A stretch of DNA of 18,873 nt from JAICIG01 sp035532215 (lineage in GTDB: Bacteria; Planctomycetota; Planctomycetia; Pirellulales; JAICIG01): positions 1 to 18,873 of the forward strand of contig DATKRK010000277.1 in assembly GCA_035532215.1 (NCBI GenBank), given 5' to 3'. The notes below the pieces were generated by a model. It was not told the DNA's origin and searched no databases. It saw only the letters and a program-made list of their open reading frames with translations. Of the stretch, positions 1 through 7,282 are shown in pieces. The position numbers were made by a program, and so were the translations under genes. Position 1 is the stretch's first letter; every line of letters starts with the position of its first letter.

Positions 1-10
1 AGCCGCAACC

Positions 11-68
11 AAAGTCGCTTTTCGCTCCGCGAAAAAGGCGCCTTTTTCGCGGAGCGAAAAGCGACTTT
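11..68. repeat. Perfect 58-bp palindrome with nested hairpins
   Basis: Every base from 11 to 68 pairs with its mirror around the centre GGCGCC (37-42), with no spacer and no mismatch. Each half also contains its own hairpin: TTTTCGC-TCC-GCGAAAA at 19-35 and TTTTCGC-GGA-GCGAAAA at 44-60. The unit can therefore form one long stem or two small REP-like hairpins facing each other. There is no coding sequence here. It may be a REP/BIME-like dispersed repeat or a bidirectional transcription stop, although no T-tract directly follows the stem. The palindrome is directly visible; its function is unknown. Confidence 0.9.
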
Positions 69-122
69 CTGGAGCCTGAGTTTGAATTTCCTGCCGCGAA
101 ACCCGGCTTGACCCTCAGGGCG

Positions 123-341
123 TAATCTTCGCGGCCCGGAAAGAAACAGAACGTTTGTAGTACGGATGACACGGATATTTATTAAGAACGAGGCCAAGCG
201 ACTTCCGCGGTTCGCTCGGTCCTCGCAAAGCCTCTTTCAGAAAGAGAGCGATGAGAAGAAGGAAGTTGTTTCGGTCCTGTTCCCGAATCTTCTTGATCCG
301 TACTACAAACGTTCAATTTCTCCGCGTCTCGCGAAGATTCA
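123..341. repeat. MITE-like element with 19-bp inverted ends
   Basis: GAACGTTTGTAGTACGGAT at 149-167 is matched exactly by its reverse complement at 296-314. Outside this perfect core the similarity continues imperfectly: TAATCTTCGCG on the left resembles GAATCTTCGCG read on the opposite strand near 328-341, so the whole unit may span about 123-341. The interior has no convincing gene; the short open frames that cross it show no family features. It could be a miniature transposable element or a dispersed palindromic repeat. No target duplication was recognised. Confidence 0.6.
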
Positions 342-362
342 TGCGGCGCTTTTGGCGGGGGC

Positions 363-457
363 GAGCCACGGATGAAACACGGATCGAACACCGATCGGAG
401 ATGGTTTTTCCGACTCTGTTTTTCATCCGTGTTCCATCGGTGTTTCATCCGTGGCTC
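363..457. repeat. Imperfect inverted repeat of the GAGCCACGGAT family
   Basis: The arm 363-396 pairs with 424-457 at 30 of 34 positions, starting with a perfect 18-base stretch, GAGCCACGGATGAAACAC. The loop is 397-423. The same word family (AGCCACGGAT / ATCCGTGGCT) returns at 10881-10957 between trpB and trpA, so this is a dispersed repeat family. A further degenerate half-copy with CCGTGGCTC lies near 488-515. Together with the two structures upstream, it leaves no room for a gene between 1 and 540. Confidence 0.75.
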
Positions 458-540
458 AATGGGTTGCGGCCGAAGGACGCGCTGGGCCATCCGTGGTTTA
501 AAAAGCCGTGGCTCGTGCTTGCGACGATGATCGGAGAATG

Positions 541-1635
541 CTACTCGGGCAGCTTGAAATCGGCGATCCAGAGTTGGCTGGAGTGGTCGGCGGTGCGGTT
601 GCTGGTCCACATCAACTTCTTGCCGTCGGGCGAGAAGACCGGCAGCACGTCGGCCGTCGGGTGATCGGTGACGCGGATCACCGGCCCATCGGCCGAGAGT
701 TGGCCGTTCTCGACCTTGTACTTCATCAGCCACAGATCGTAGTTGGGCCGCTTCGTGGGGTCGGAATGATCGGCGCCGGTCCAGATGATATAAGGCTGGC
801 TGGGGTGCCAGTAGGGCGCCCAGTTCACGCCGACGTTGTCGGTCAGGGCGACTTCGTGCTGGCCGTCGATGCCGATGCCATAGATTTGCAGCATGTCTTT
901 TTCTTTACGGTCGCTGCGAAAGATCACCCAGCGGCCGTCGGGCGAGATGAACGGCCCGCCGTCGTAGCCCGGCTTGTTCGTGAGTTGGCGGACGTTCGAG
1001 CCGTCGGCGTTCATCACGTACAGGTCGGGGTCGCCGTCGCGCGTGCTGCAAAAGGCGATCAGCTTGCCGTCGCGCGAGTAGGCGCCTTCGGCGTCGTACC
1101 CGGGCGCGTTGGTGAGTTGCACCAGATGCGAGCCGTCGAGATCAGCCTGAAAGATGTCCATGTACGGATCGAAGTTCCATTCGTATCGCCGGCGCCGGCC
1201 GCTGGCAGCGTCGTCGGCCTGCTTCTTGCGCTCGTCGGCTTCGGTCTTGTCGAGCTGCGGGTCGAGATGGCTCGAGGCGTACAGAATGTGCTTGCCGTCG
1301 GGCGAGAAGTTGCTGCACGTCGTGCGGCCGCGGCCGGTGCTCAGCCGATGCGGCGGACCCTTGGGCAACGTCTGCGTGTAGATTTGGTAAAACGGATAGT
1401 CCTTGGGCACGGCCTGGTAGATGATCGATTTCTGGTCCGGCGAGAAGTAACCTTCGCCCGCCTTGACGAAGCCGTCGGTGACTTGCTGGACGTTGGAGAG
1501 GAATTGAGTCTCGATCGACGCGGCCGGCTCGTCGGCCAGGCAAGGCCGGCCGCCGGCGAGGCAAGACCAGCCGCCGGCGAGGGCCGCAAACAGCAGACAG
1601 GCGGCAATGAATGGAATCGGCAGGCGGGACGACAT
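541..1635 (-). CDS. Secreted TolB/WD40-like (PD40) beta-propeller protein
   Basis: Predicted 364-residue exported protein. The start at 1635 is preferred because AGGAG sits just upstream on the coding strand and the product then begins with a signal peptide (MSSRLPIPFIAACLLFAALAGG). An in-frame ATG at 1755 would add 40 residues before the signal. The rest is a series of PD40 blades with the hallmark SPDGK/SRDGK-x-I-x-F/Y and D-LYVMNADGSNVRQLT strings, as in TolB and its planctomycete relatives. An insert rich in K/R/E/D lies between two blades (about residues 140-160). Such propellers bind proteins or ligands in the periplasm; no catalytic domain is seen and the substrate is unknown. It is divergent from the cobalamin adenosyltransferase gene. 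Confidence is high for the fold and low for the role. Confidence 0.85.
   Translation of the reverse strand: MSSRLPIPFIAACLLFAALAGGWSCLAGGRPCLADEPAASIETQFLSNVQQVTDGFVKAGEGYFSPDQKSIIYQAVPKDYPFYQIYTQTLPKGPPHRLSTGRGRTTCSNFSPDGKHILYASSHLDPQLDKTEADERKKQADDAASGRRRRYEWNFDPYMDIFQADLDGSHLVQLTNAPGYDAEGAYSRDGKLIAFCSTRDGDPDLYVMNADGSNVRQLTNKPGYDGGPFISPDGRWVIFRSDRKEKDMLQIYGIGIDGQHEVALTDNVGVNWAPYWHPSQPYIIWTGADHSDPTKRPNYDLWLMKYKVENGQLSADGPVIRVTDHPTADVLPVFSPDGKKLMWTSNRTADHSSQLWIADFKLPE
1539..1580 (-). repeat. 21-bp tandem duplication in the signal-peptide region
   Basis: Positions 1539-1559 and 1560-1580 are adjacent 21-bp copies that agree at 19 of 21 bases. On the minus strand they add a heptad to the protein, visible as repeated CLAGG(W/R)(S/P) just after the hydrophobic core. 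The duplication keeps the frame. It probably lengthens the region next to the signal-peptidase site. Confidence 0.7.
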
Positions 1636-1731
1636 GCGGGGTTTCTCCTGGGAGAAGGTCGGCGGCAGGCGGTTGGTGCGAAGGGATCGGGGGGATTCGG
1701 GGCCTTGATCGCTCCGTGATACAATCTGCCA

Positions 1732-1760
1732 ATTATAAGTCCCTGCCTGCCGCATGCCAC
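1732..1760 (-). promoter_or_regulatory. Candidate sigma-70 promoter for the PD40 gene
   Basis: On the minus strand a perfect TATAAT (1737-1732) lies 17 bases after GTGGCA (1760-1755), which matches 4 of 6 bases of TTGACA. Transcription would start near 1725, about 90 bases before the ATG at 1635. The opposite strand carries TACAAT (1720-1725), a possible -10 for the divergent adenosyltransferase gene, without a clear -35. No transcript data support this. Confidence 0.45.
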
Positions 1761-1785
1761 CTGCTACCTAGCAATCGCGAAACTC

Positions 1786-2337
1786 ATGAAGATCTACACG
1801 AAAACGGGCGACCGGGGCGAAACCGGGCTGTTCGGCGGGCCGCGCGTCCGCAAGGACCACCTGCGGATCGAGGCTTACGGCTCGGTCGACGAACTCAACG
1901 CGGTGCTGGGCCTCGTCCGCAGCGAGAGCCTGCCGGCCGAGATCGACGCGGTGCTGGAGAGCATTCAGAACTCGCTGTTCGACCTGGGCGCCGAATTGGC
2001 CTCGCCCGATCCGGCGCGGATGGGCGTGCCGGTCGTCGGCGCCGCGCACGCCGAGGCGCTGGAACGTGCGATCGACCTCTACGAGGCCAAGCTGCCGCGG
2101 CTGAAAACCTTCATTCTGCCGGGCGGTTGCCGGGCCGCCGCCCAGTTGCACCTGGCCCGCACCGTCTGCCGCCGGGCCGAGCGGCGGCTCGTTTCGCTGG
2201 CGGCCGCCGAAACGATCTCCGGCGAGTTGGTCGTCTACCTGAACCGCTTGAGCGATCTGTTGTTCGTGCTGGCCCGCGAATTAAACCGCGTTTCCGGCCA
2301 AGGCGACGTCCCTTGGCGGAAGGGGGTGCAAGGATGA
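1786..2337 (+). CDS. pduO: PduO-type ATP:cob(I)alamin adenosyltransferase
   Basis: 183-residue cytoplasmic enzyme of the PduO/MMAB family. It transfers the adenosyl group of ATP to cob(I)alamin (or a corrinoid precursor), making coenzyme B12. The N-terminal ATP-binding string TKTGDRGETGLFGGPRVRKDHLRIEAYGSVDELNA (residues 4-38) is textbook for the family. The C-terminal half has FILPGG, HLARTVCRRAERR and LNRLSDLLFVLAR, also diagnostic, and the end DVPWRKG is typical. Length is normal. No strong Shine-Dalgarno is seen, but the MKIYTKTGD start matches the family. No other cobalamin gene is nearby, so whether it serves synthesis or salvage cannot be told. The gene name is that of the family; MMAB/cobO-style names are also used. 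Confidence 0.95.
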   Translation: MKIYTKTGDRGETGLFGGPRVRKDHLRIEAYGSVDELNAVLGLVRSESLPAEIDAVLESIQNSLFDLGAELASPDPARMGVPVVGAAHAEALERAIDLYEAKLPRLKTFILPGGCRAAAQLHLARTVCRRAERRLVSLAAAETISGELVVYLNRLSDLLFVLARELNRVSGQGDVPWRKGVQG

Positions 2338-2422
2338 GGGCGGAGGGCTGAAGGCGGAGAATACGGATGGCACGGGTACGAAATTCCGTTCCATCAATTG
2401 TTAGGCGTGGTAGAATCGTGCG

Positions 2423-2923
2423 ATGGACAGGGTCTACATCGAGACGTCGATCGTCAGCTACGCGTCGGCTTGGCAGAGTCGAGACATCGAAACCGCTGCT
2501 CGACAACAACAAGCACGCGACTGGTGGAAATCGCAACGTCCGAAGTTCGATCTCGTCACTTCGCAGTTGACGCTCGACGAGGCATCCGCAGGCGACGCCG
2601 GCGCGGCGCGCGATCGACTTGAATTGCTAAAGGGGCTCTCCCTCGTCGATATCAACGCCGACGTTGAAGCGCTCGCCGCACGATTGCTGGCCGCTCATAC
2701 AATGCCGCAGAAGGCTGCAGCCGATGCTTTGCACGTTGCCGCCGCCGCTCTTGGCGATGTAAAATATTTACTGACGTTGAACTGCAAGCATATTGCCAAT
2801 GCCCGTGAACTCCCCCGCATTTACGAGTTGCTGGACCGCGAAGGGGTGGGGCCGCTGCTGATTTGTACGCCTGCCGAGTTTCTGGGTGGTGACGCTGATG
2901 ACGAAGAAACAACCGATTCTTGA
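2423..2923 (+). CDS. PIN-domain protein, VapC-like putative ribonuclease
   Basis: 166-residue PIN-fold protein. The first strand YIETSIVSY carries the first acidic residue (E7) and conserved T/S. TSQLTLDEAS gives the second acidic site, ADALHVAAAA the third, and LLTLNCKHIANA the fourth-strand region typical of this PIN subfamily. Such proteins are metal-dependent RNases, mostly toxins of type II systems. No antitoxin gene precedes it; instead a small gene overlaps its 3' end, an arrangement I recall for this subfamily. TAGAAT at 2411-2416 sits 6 bases before the ATG, so the mRNA may be leaderless. RNase activity is inferred from the family. Confidence 0.8.
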   Translation: MDRVYIETSIVSYASAWQSRDIETAARQQQARDWWKSQRPKFDLVTSQLTLDEASAGDAGAARDRLELLKGLSLVDINADVEALAARLLAAHTMPQKAAADALHVAAAALGDVKYLLTLNCKHIANARELPRIYELLDREGVGPLLICTPAEFLGGDADDEETTDS

Positions 2924-3119
2924 CGAACTACACGCCGTTCGCGAGCAACTGCTCGCCGAATCCGGGGGCACTCTGGCCGGACTCGTTGCCCGGTTGCAGG
3001 CGGAGCAAGAGGCGTCTGGCCGCACCATACTCAAAACACGACGGACCATCCGAGGCGCCGGAGTGCCGCGACCGGCCCGTCCTTCCGAAGCTGCGTGCGG
3101 AGGCGACGGAAATCCTTGA
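2898..3119 (+). CDS. Small partner protein of the PIN gene, possible antitoxin
   Basis: 73-residue protein starting at the ATG at 2898, which overlaps the PIN gene by 26 bases in another frame. The first 45 residues (MTKKQPILDELHAVREQLLAE..., then GGTLAGLVARLQAEQEASGR) resemble the short helical proteins often encoded just downstream of PIN genes of this type (PI-x-E-x-x-x-x-R start, E-x-x-SGR end). The overlap implies translational coupling. The tail after residue 45 is rich in R, P, G and A and looks less constrained, so the gene could be frameshifted or naturally variable there. An antitoxin role is inference from position only. Confidence 0.55.
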   Translation: MTKKQPILDELHAVREQLLAESGGTLAGLVARLQAEQEASGRTILKTRRTIRGAGVPRPARPSEAACGGDGNP

Positions 3120-3464
3120 ACGCCTGGCGGATCGGCAGGTCGGTCAAACGCCCGATCTCAAGCGCCAGCCAGATCGATACCTCACGCGCCAATTTGCAGC
3201 GTCTAGGCTTTGAGAAGCTCCTTCGCCGTTTTTTCGACCTTTCGCCGTCTTCCACGGCGTGCTAATCTGGGCGGTCGGACGTTACTCTGCACGGCTAATC
3301 AGGTTGCAACTTGGGCTGGCAACGAATCCGAGGGCGTCGTTTGCATCGTGGCGCGACGCCACCATAATTAGAGAGAGGAAAGCTGTTTTTCCTTGCGCGC
3401 CTGTCCGTCGCATGGCGGGCCCGGCGGGTGCTGCGGTGAAAGCCTTACATTCTGGAGATTTGCG
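3120..3464 (+). other. Gap before glnB; no convincing gene
   Basis: About 345 bases between the small PIN partner and glnB. Short open frames cross it on both strands but show no family motif or ribosome site. A small stem CGCCGT-CTTCC-ACGGCG lies at 3243-3259 without a T-tract. The glnB promoter should be here; no clear -35/-10 pair or sigma-54 GG-N10-GC signature was found. GGAG at 3454-3457 is the glnB ribosome-binding site. Confidence 0.5.
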
Positions 3465-3803
3465 ATGAAGAAGATTGAGGCAGTCATTCGGCACTTCAAG
3501 CTCGAAGATGTCAAGAATGCGCTCAGCGAACAAGGCATCCAGGGCATGACCATCACCGAAGTCCGCGGGTTCGGCCGCCAGAAGGGCCACACCGAAATGT
3601 ACCGCGGCACCGAATACGCCGTCGACTTCGTGCCCAAGGTCAAAGTCGAAGTCGTCGTGGCCAACGGCAACGTTCAGAAGGTGATCGACACCATCATGCG
3701 CGCGGGGCAAACCGGCCAGATCGGCGACGGCAAGATCTTCGTGATCGGCCTGGAAGAAACGGTCCGCATTCGCACCGGCGAAACGGGCGAAGAAGCGATC
3801 TAA
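3465..3803 (+). CDS. glnB: Nitrogen regulatory protein PII
   Basis: 112 residues, exactly the classical PII length. PII is a trimeric cytoplasmic signal protein that reads 2-oxoglutarate and ATP/ADP and controls glutamine synthetase, ammonium transport or transcription. The T-loop TEVRGFGRQKGHTEMYRGTEY ends in Y51, the uridylylation site, and Y46 is also present. The B-loop string AGQTGQIGDGKIFV and C-terminal VRIRTGETGEEAI are canonical. The start at 3465 is chosen over an upstream in-frame ATG at 3393 because GGAG lies 7 bases before it and MKKIEAVIRHFKL is the family N-terminus. glnD follows after 6 bases, so its modifying enzyme is co-transcribed. No amtB is adjacent, which fits GlnB rather than GlnK, though the two are hard to separate by sequence. 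Confidence 0.97.
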   Translation: MKKIEAVIRHFKLEDVKNALSEQGIQGMTITEVRGFGRQKGHTEMYRGTEYAVDFVPKVKVEVVVANGNVQKVIDTIMRAGQTGQIGDGKIFVIGLEETVRIRTGETGEEAI

Positions 3804-3809
3804 CGACGC

Positions 3810-6554
3810 ATGACGGCATCGGCCGTTGGAGCGCCAAAGGCGGACGATCCGGCGCGATCCATGACCACCGCGTCTCGAATGCGAACTCGCGTGCTAGCCG
3901 CCAAAGAGCGGCTGGCGGAAGGGCGCTCGCTCTTGCGCCGCCGGCACGCCGAAGGCATGTCGGGCGTCGCGGCGGGCGCGGCGCTGGCCGATTTGTTCGA
4001 TTCGATCCTGCTCGAATTGTTCGAGGCGGCGCTCGACGATCTGGGCGAGAACGGCCCGGACGGATTGAAACGCGAACTGACGCTGGTTCCGCACGGCGGC
4101 TACGGCCGCCGCGACCTGGCGCCCTATTCCGACGTCGACCTGATGCTGTTGCACGCGCCGGGGGTTGAAGAGCGCGTGGCGCCTTTGGCCCAGCGGATGC
4201 TGCAAGATCTGTTCGACGTCGGGTTGGCGCCCGGCCAAAGCGTGCGCACGCCCTTGCAGGCGTGCCAGTTGGCGCGCAAGGATCCGATCATTTGGACGTC
4301 GCTGGTCGAAGCTCGCTATCTGGCGGGCGGCGCCGTCGGGTTCGCCGATTTCTCGCACCGTTTTCAGAAGCAGGCCCAGCGGCGCACGGCCCGGCTGATC
4401 GCGGCGGTCGAAAAAGCCCGCAGCGACGAACGCCTGCAATACGGCGAGACGGTTTACTTGTTGCAGCCCAACGTCAAGCGCTCGCGCGGCGGCTTGCGCG
4501 ACATCCAACTGTTGCGCTGGATCGGCTTCGCGCGTTACGGCGCCGCCGATCCCGCGACGCTGGTCGCCCGCGCCGCGCTGCCGGCCGAAGACGAAACGGC
4601 GCTCGGGCGCGCGCAGGAGTTCTTGCTGCGGGTGCGCAACGAGATGCACTTTCACGCCGGCAAGTCCAACGACAATCTCGATCGGGCCGAACAGCTTCGC
4701 CTGGCCGAAGCGTTCGGCTTCGCCGGCCGGCCGGGGCTGCTGCCGGTCGAAGAGTTCATGCGGGAATACTTTCGCGCCACCGAAGCGGTCAGCCAGATCG
4801 TCAAACGGTTTGCAGCCAACGCGCGGCGCGGCCCGCGCTGGGGCGAGTTGTTCGCGCCGTTGTTCAGCCATCAGTACGAAGGCGACTTCCGCATCGGGCC
4901 GGCGCAGATCACCGTGAACCCGCGCTCGCTGGCCAAGCTCTGCGGCGATCCCGCCGAGATTCTACGGCTGGCCGATCTGGCCAATCTGTGCGACAAGCCG
5001 ATCGCGCGCTCGACCTGCGAGGCGATTCGCCAGGCCGTGCCCGATTTGCCCGACGAAATCACGCCGGAAACGTCGCGGCGCTTCATCTCGCTGCTCTCGC
5101 AGCCCGCGCGGCTGGGCGAATTGCTGCGCAGCCTGCACGAAATGGGCGTGCTGGAACGAATCATTCCCGCCTTCGCTCACGCCCGCTGCTTGCTGCAATT
5201 CAACGAGTATCACAAATACACCGTCGACGAACACTCGCTGCGCGCGGTCGAGCACGCCACCGATTTCGGCCGCGACGCGGGCCCGGTCGGGTTCGTCTAT
5301 CGTCACATCAAGCGCAAATGGCTGCTGCACCTGGCGCTGTTGCTGCACGATTTGGGCAAGGGCTACGCCGAAGACCACAGCGAAGTCGGCCAACGGATCG
5401 CCCGCGAGACGGCCGAGCGGCTGCACCTTTCGAAGCCGGAGGCCGAATCGCTGGAGTTTTTGGTACACAAGCATCTCTTGATGTCGCACCTGGCGTTTCG
5501 GCGCGATACGAGCGACGACCAGGTGGTGCTGCGTTTCGCCATCGAGGTCGGCTCGCCCGAGTTGATGCAGATGCTGTTCGTGCTGACCGCCGCAGATTTA
5601 TCGGCCGTGGGCCCCGGCGTGCTGAACGCCTGGAAGATCGAAGTCTTGGCCGACCTGCACCGCCGCGCCATCGAGCACCTGGCCGGAGACGCGCCGGCCA
5701 TGAACTCCGAGGAATTCTTGCAGCAGCGCCGCGAGGAAGTGCTGGCCGCGCTCGACCAACGCCAAGGGCCCGAACGCGACGGGGCGCAGCGCGAGGCGGG
5801 ACCACGCGAATGGTTCGAACGGCAACTCGCGGCGGCGCCGCCCTCTTACCTGCTCACGACCGGGCCCGAGGCCGTGATCGAAGACCTCGATCCCCTGCGC
5901 GCCCTCGAGCACGGCGAGGTGTTGACTTCGGGCCGCTATCAGAGCGAGACGAAAACCGTCGAGTACAAGGTCGCGGCCTACGAGGACATCGTGCCGGGCG
6001 TGTTCCACAAGCTGGCCGGCGCTTTGGCGGGTCGCGGATTACAGGTCTTGTCCGCCGAAATTCATACCCTGGCGGATGGCCTGGTGTTCGACCGCTTTTA
6101 CGTGCTCGATCCCGATTTCGCCGCCGAGCCGCCGCCGGAGCGCATCGACGAAGTCTGCCTGGCGCTGTCCGCCGCCTTGACCAAGCCGGCCAAGCCCACG
6201 TTCCGCCGCGTCTGGCGCGCCGGCCAGCAGCGCCAGGCGACGTTACCCTTGCTGCCGACCCGCGTGCGGATCGATAACAGCACCTCCGATCGCTTCACGA
6301 TTATCGACGTCTTCGCGGCCGACAGGACGGGCCTGCTGTATACCATCGCCCGGTCGCTGTTTCGCTCGGGGCTGTCGGTGGCCGTCGCCAAGATCGGCAC
6401 GTATCTGGACCAGGTCGTCGACGTGTTTTACGTTACCGATCAGGCTGGCGGAAAAATCGTCGACGAAGCGCAGCTCGGCGAGATCCGCAGCCGGCTGCAC
6501 GACGATATCGCAGCGTTCGAACAGGCAGAAACCAACAGCACGCGCAGTTGGTGA
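3810..6554 (+). CDS. glnD: PII uridylyltransferase / uridylyl-removing enzyme GlnD
   Basis: 914 residues, close to the roughly 890 of enteric GlnD. It adds UMP to PII when glutamine is low and removes it when glutamine is high. Domains in order: nucleotidyltransferase with GGYGRRDLAPYSDVD (96-110; catalytic aspartates 108 and 110), GlnD helical linker, HD phosphohydrolase with LLLHDLGKGYAEDHSE (His513-Asp514), and two ACT domains (about 718-780, with DIVPGVFHKLAGAL; and 828-895, with FTIIDVFAADRTGLLYTIARSLF) that sense glutamine. All key motifs look intact. The start at 3810 has only a weak GAAG upstream; translation is probably coupled to glnB, and an ATG at 3861 is an alternative. The last about 15 residues look variable. 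Confidence 0.96.
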   Translation: MTASAVGAPKADDPARSMTTASRMRTRVLAAKERLAEGRSLLRRRHAEGMSGVAAGAALADLFDSILLELFEAALDDLGENGPDGLKRELTLVPHGGYGRRDLAPYSDVDLMLLHAPGVEERVAPLAQRMLQDLFDVGLAPGQSVRTPLQACQLARKDPIIWTSLVEARYLAGGAVGFADFSHRFQKQAQRRTARLIAAVEKARSDERLQYGETVYLLQPNVKRSRGGLRDIQLLRWIGFARYGAADPATLVARAALPAEDETALGRAQEFLLRVRNEMHFHAGKSNDNLDRAEQLRLAEAFGFAGRPGLLPVEEFMREYFRATEAVSQIVKRFAANARRGPRWGELFAPLFSHQYEGDFRIGPAQITVNPRSLAKLCGDPAEILRLADLANLCDKPIARSTCEAIRQAVPDLPDEITPETSRRFISLLSQPARLGELLRSLHEMGVLERIIPAFAHARCLLQFNEYHKYTVDEHSLRAVEHATDFGRDAGPVGFVYRHIKRKWLLHLALLLHDLGKGYAEDHSEVGQRIARETAERLHLSKPEAESLEFLVHKHLLMSHLAFRRDTSDDQVVLRFAIEVGSPELMQMLFVLTAADLSAVGPGVLNAWKIEVLADLHRRAIEHLAGDAPAMNSEEFLQQRREEVLAALDQRQGPERDGAQREAGPREWFERQLAAAPPSYLLTTGPEAVIEDLDPLRALEHGEVLTSGRYQSETKTVEYKVAAYEDIVPGVFHKLAGALAGRGLQVLSAEIHTLADGLVFDRFYVLDPDFAAEPPPERIDEVCLALSAALTKPAKPTFRRVWRAGQQRQATLPLLPTRVRIDNSTSDRFTIIDVFAADRTGLLYTIARSLFRSGLSVAVAKIGTYLDQVVDVFYVTDQAGGKIVDEAQLGEIRSRLHDDIAAFEQAETNSTRSW

Positions 6555-6602
6555 GCGCGCGTCAACGCAATGCGGCGCTCTGTCGCAGACAAAAGCAGCG
6601 GG

Positions 6603-7022
6603 TTACGCCCCGGCGACTTGTACGTCGCTTTCCGCGGCCTCTTCGGCCAGCGAAGCCAGCCGGCCCGTAAACCGGCAGCCGATCAGATATTGGCGCTCGC
6701 CGCCCGAGCGGACTTCGGAGACGTGGATCACGCGCGCGGTGACGTAGATCAAGACCGGCGCCTAGCCCAGTTCGACCGCCAGGGTTTCCGTCTCGGGCGT
6801 TGCCGTCGACAGATACGAAAAACCGCCCGCCGAGAGATCTTGGCAGACGACTTCGCGAAACTCGGCCAATTCCGGCACTTGCTCGCCGGTACACGCCGCC
6901 AACCGCTGGACGCAACGATAGTTGCGGCGCTGCGGACCTCGCCGATTGGCATCCTCGCTCAACCGCTTGGCAATCAAGCGATGAACTTGTTTATAAAAGC
7001 TTGAATCGCTCGCATCGGCCAT
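6603..7022 (-). pseudogene. PilZ-domain protein interrupted by an in-frame TAG
   Basis: The minus-strand frame starts at ATG 7022 with a strong GGGAGG ribosome site and encodes MADASDSSFYKQVHRLIAKRL. It contains the PilZ c-di-GMP signature: RRNYR (RxxxR) followed by DLSAGG (D/N-x-S-x-x-G). After 86 residues it meets TAG (6764-6762). The same frame then continues for 52 more residues as APVLIYVTARVIHVS...YLIGCRFTGRLASL to TAA (6605-6603). That is the missing last part of a PilZ barrel. The intact product would be about 139 residues, as in planctomycete single-domain PilZ proteins. Explanations: point nonsense mutation (for example from TTG, GAG or CAG), sequencing error, or stop readthrough. 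No frame change is needed. Binding of c-di-GMP is family knowledge. Confidence 0.85.
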
Positions 7023-7282
7023 AGCCGCCCTCCCCTTGACGCACTTCGAGACTTCGCTGCGCCGCCGCCAACCTTCCCGGTCGGTCTCGCACGCGACGCA
7101 TCCAAAATCGCCAACCAATCCTTACGTCGTTGCGGCCGAGCCGGCAAATCCGCTTTCCATCTGCCGGCCCTCGGCTTGGCGATTTGCCAGACCGGCGGCC
7201 GCAAGGGGGGAGCGAACGTCAGGATCGGACGGGTTATGTCGATCGTGCGGCGGCGAGCGACCATTAGCCGAGCGATATGGGG
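7023..7282. other. Intergenic stretch upstream of the PilZ gene
   Basis: Holds the ribosome site and presumably the promoter of the minus-strand PilZ gene. Open frames on both strands lack recognisable features and are taken as chance. The right border at 7283 is the left end of the MITE-like element. Confidence 0.45.

Noticed and set aside
508..1719. A 403-codon plus-strand open frame opposite the PD40 gene
   Set aside because: It is the antisense shadow of the PD40 gene. The minus strand has a signal peptide, ribosome site and PD40 motifs; the plus frame has only the V/G/R/A-rich composition typical of GC-rich antisense.
3031..3255. A 74-codon minus-strand open frame (KLAREVSIWLALEIGRL...)
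   Set aside because: It looks mildly protein-like but has no ribosome site, no recognised family and overlaps the small PIN-partner gene; too weak to call.
3413..3431. Possible sigma-54 promoter (TGGC...TGC) before glnB
   Set aside because: The GG and GC elements are not 10 bases apart, so the -24/-12 rule fails.
4262..6277. A 671-codon open frame inside glnD
   Set aside because: An R/A/G-rich out-of-frame shadow; the glnD frame carries all catalytic motifs over the same bases.
6762..6764. Selenocysteine or pyrrolysine recoding at the PilZ TAG
   Set aside because: TAG is not a selenocysteine codon, and nothing in the window suggests pyrrolysine machinery; PilZ proteins need neither.
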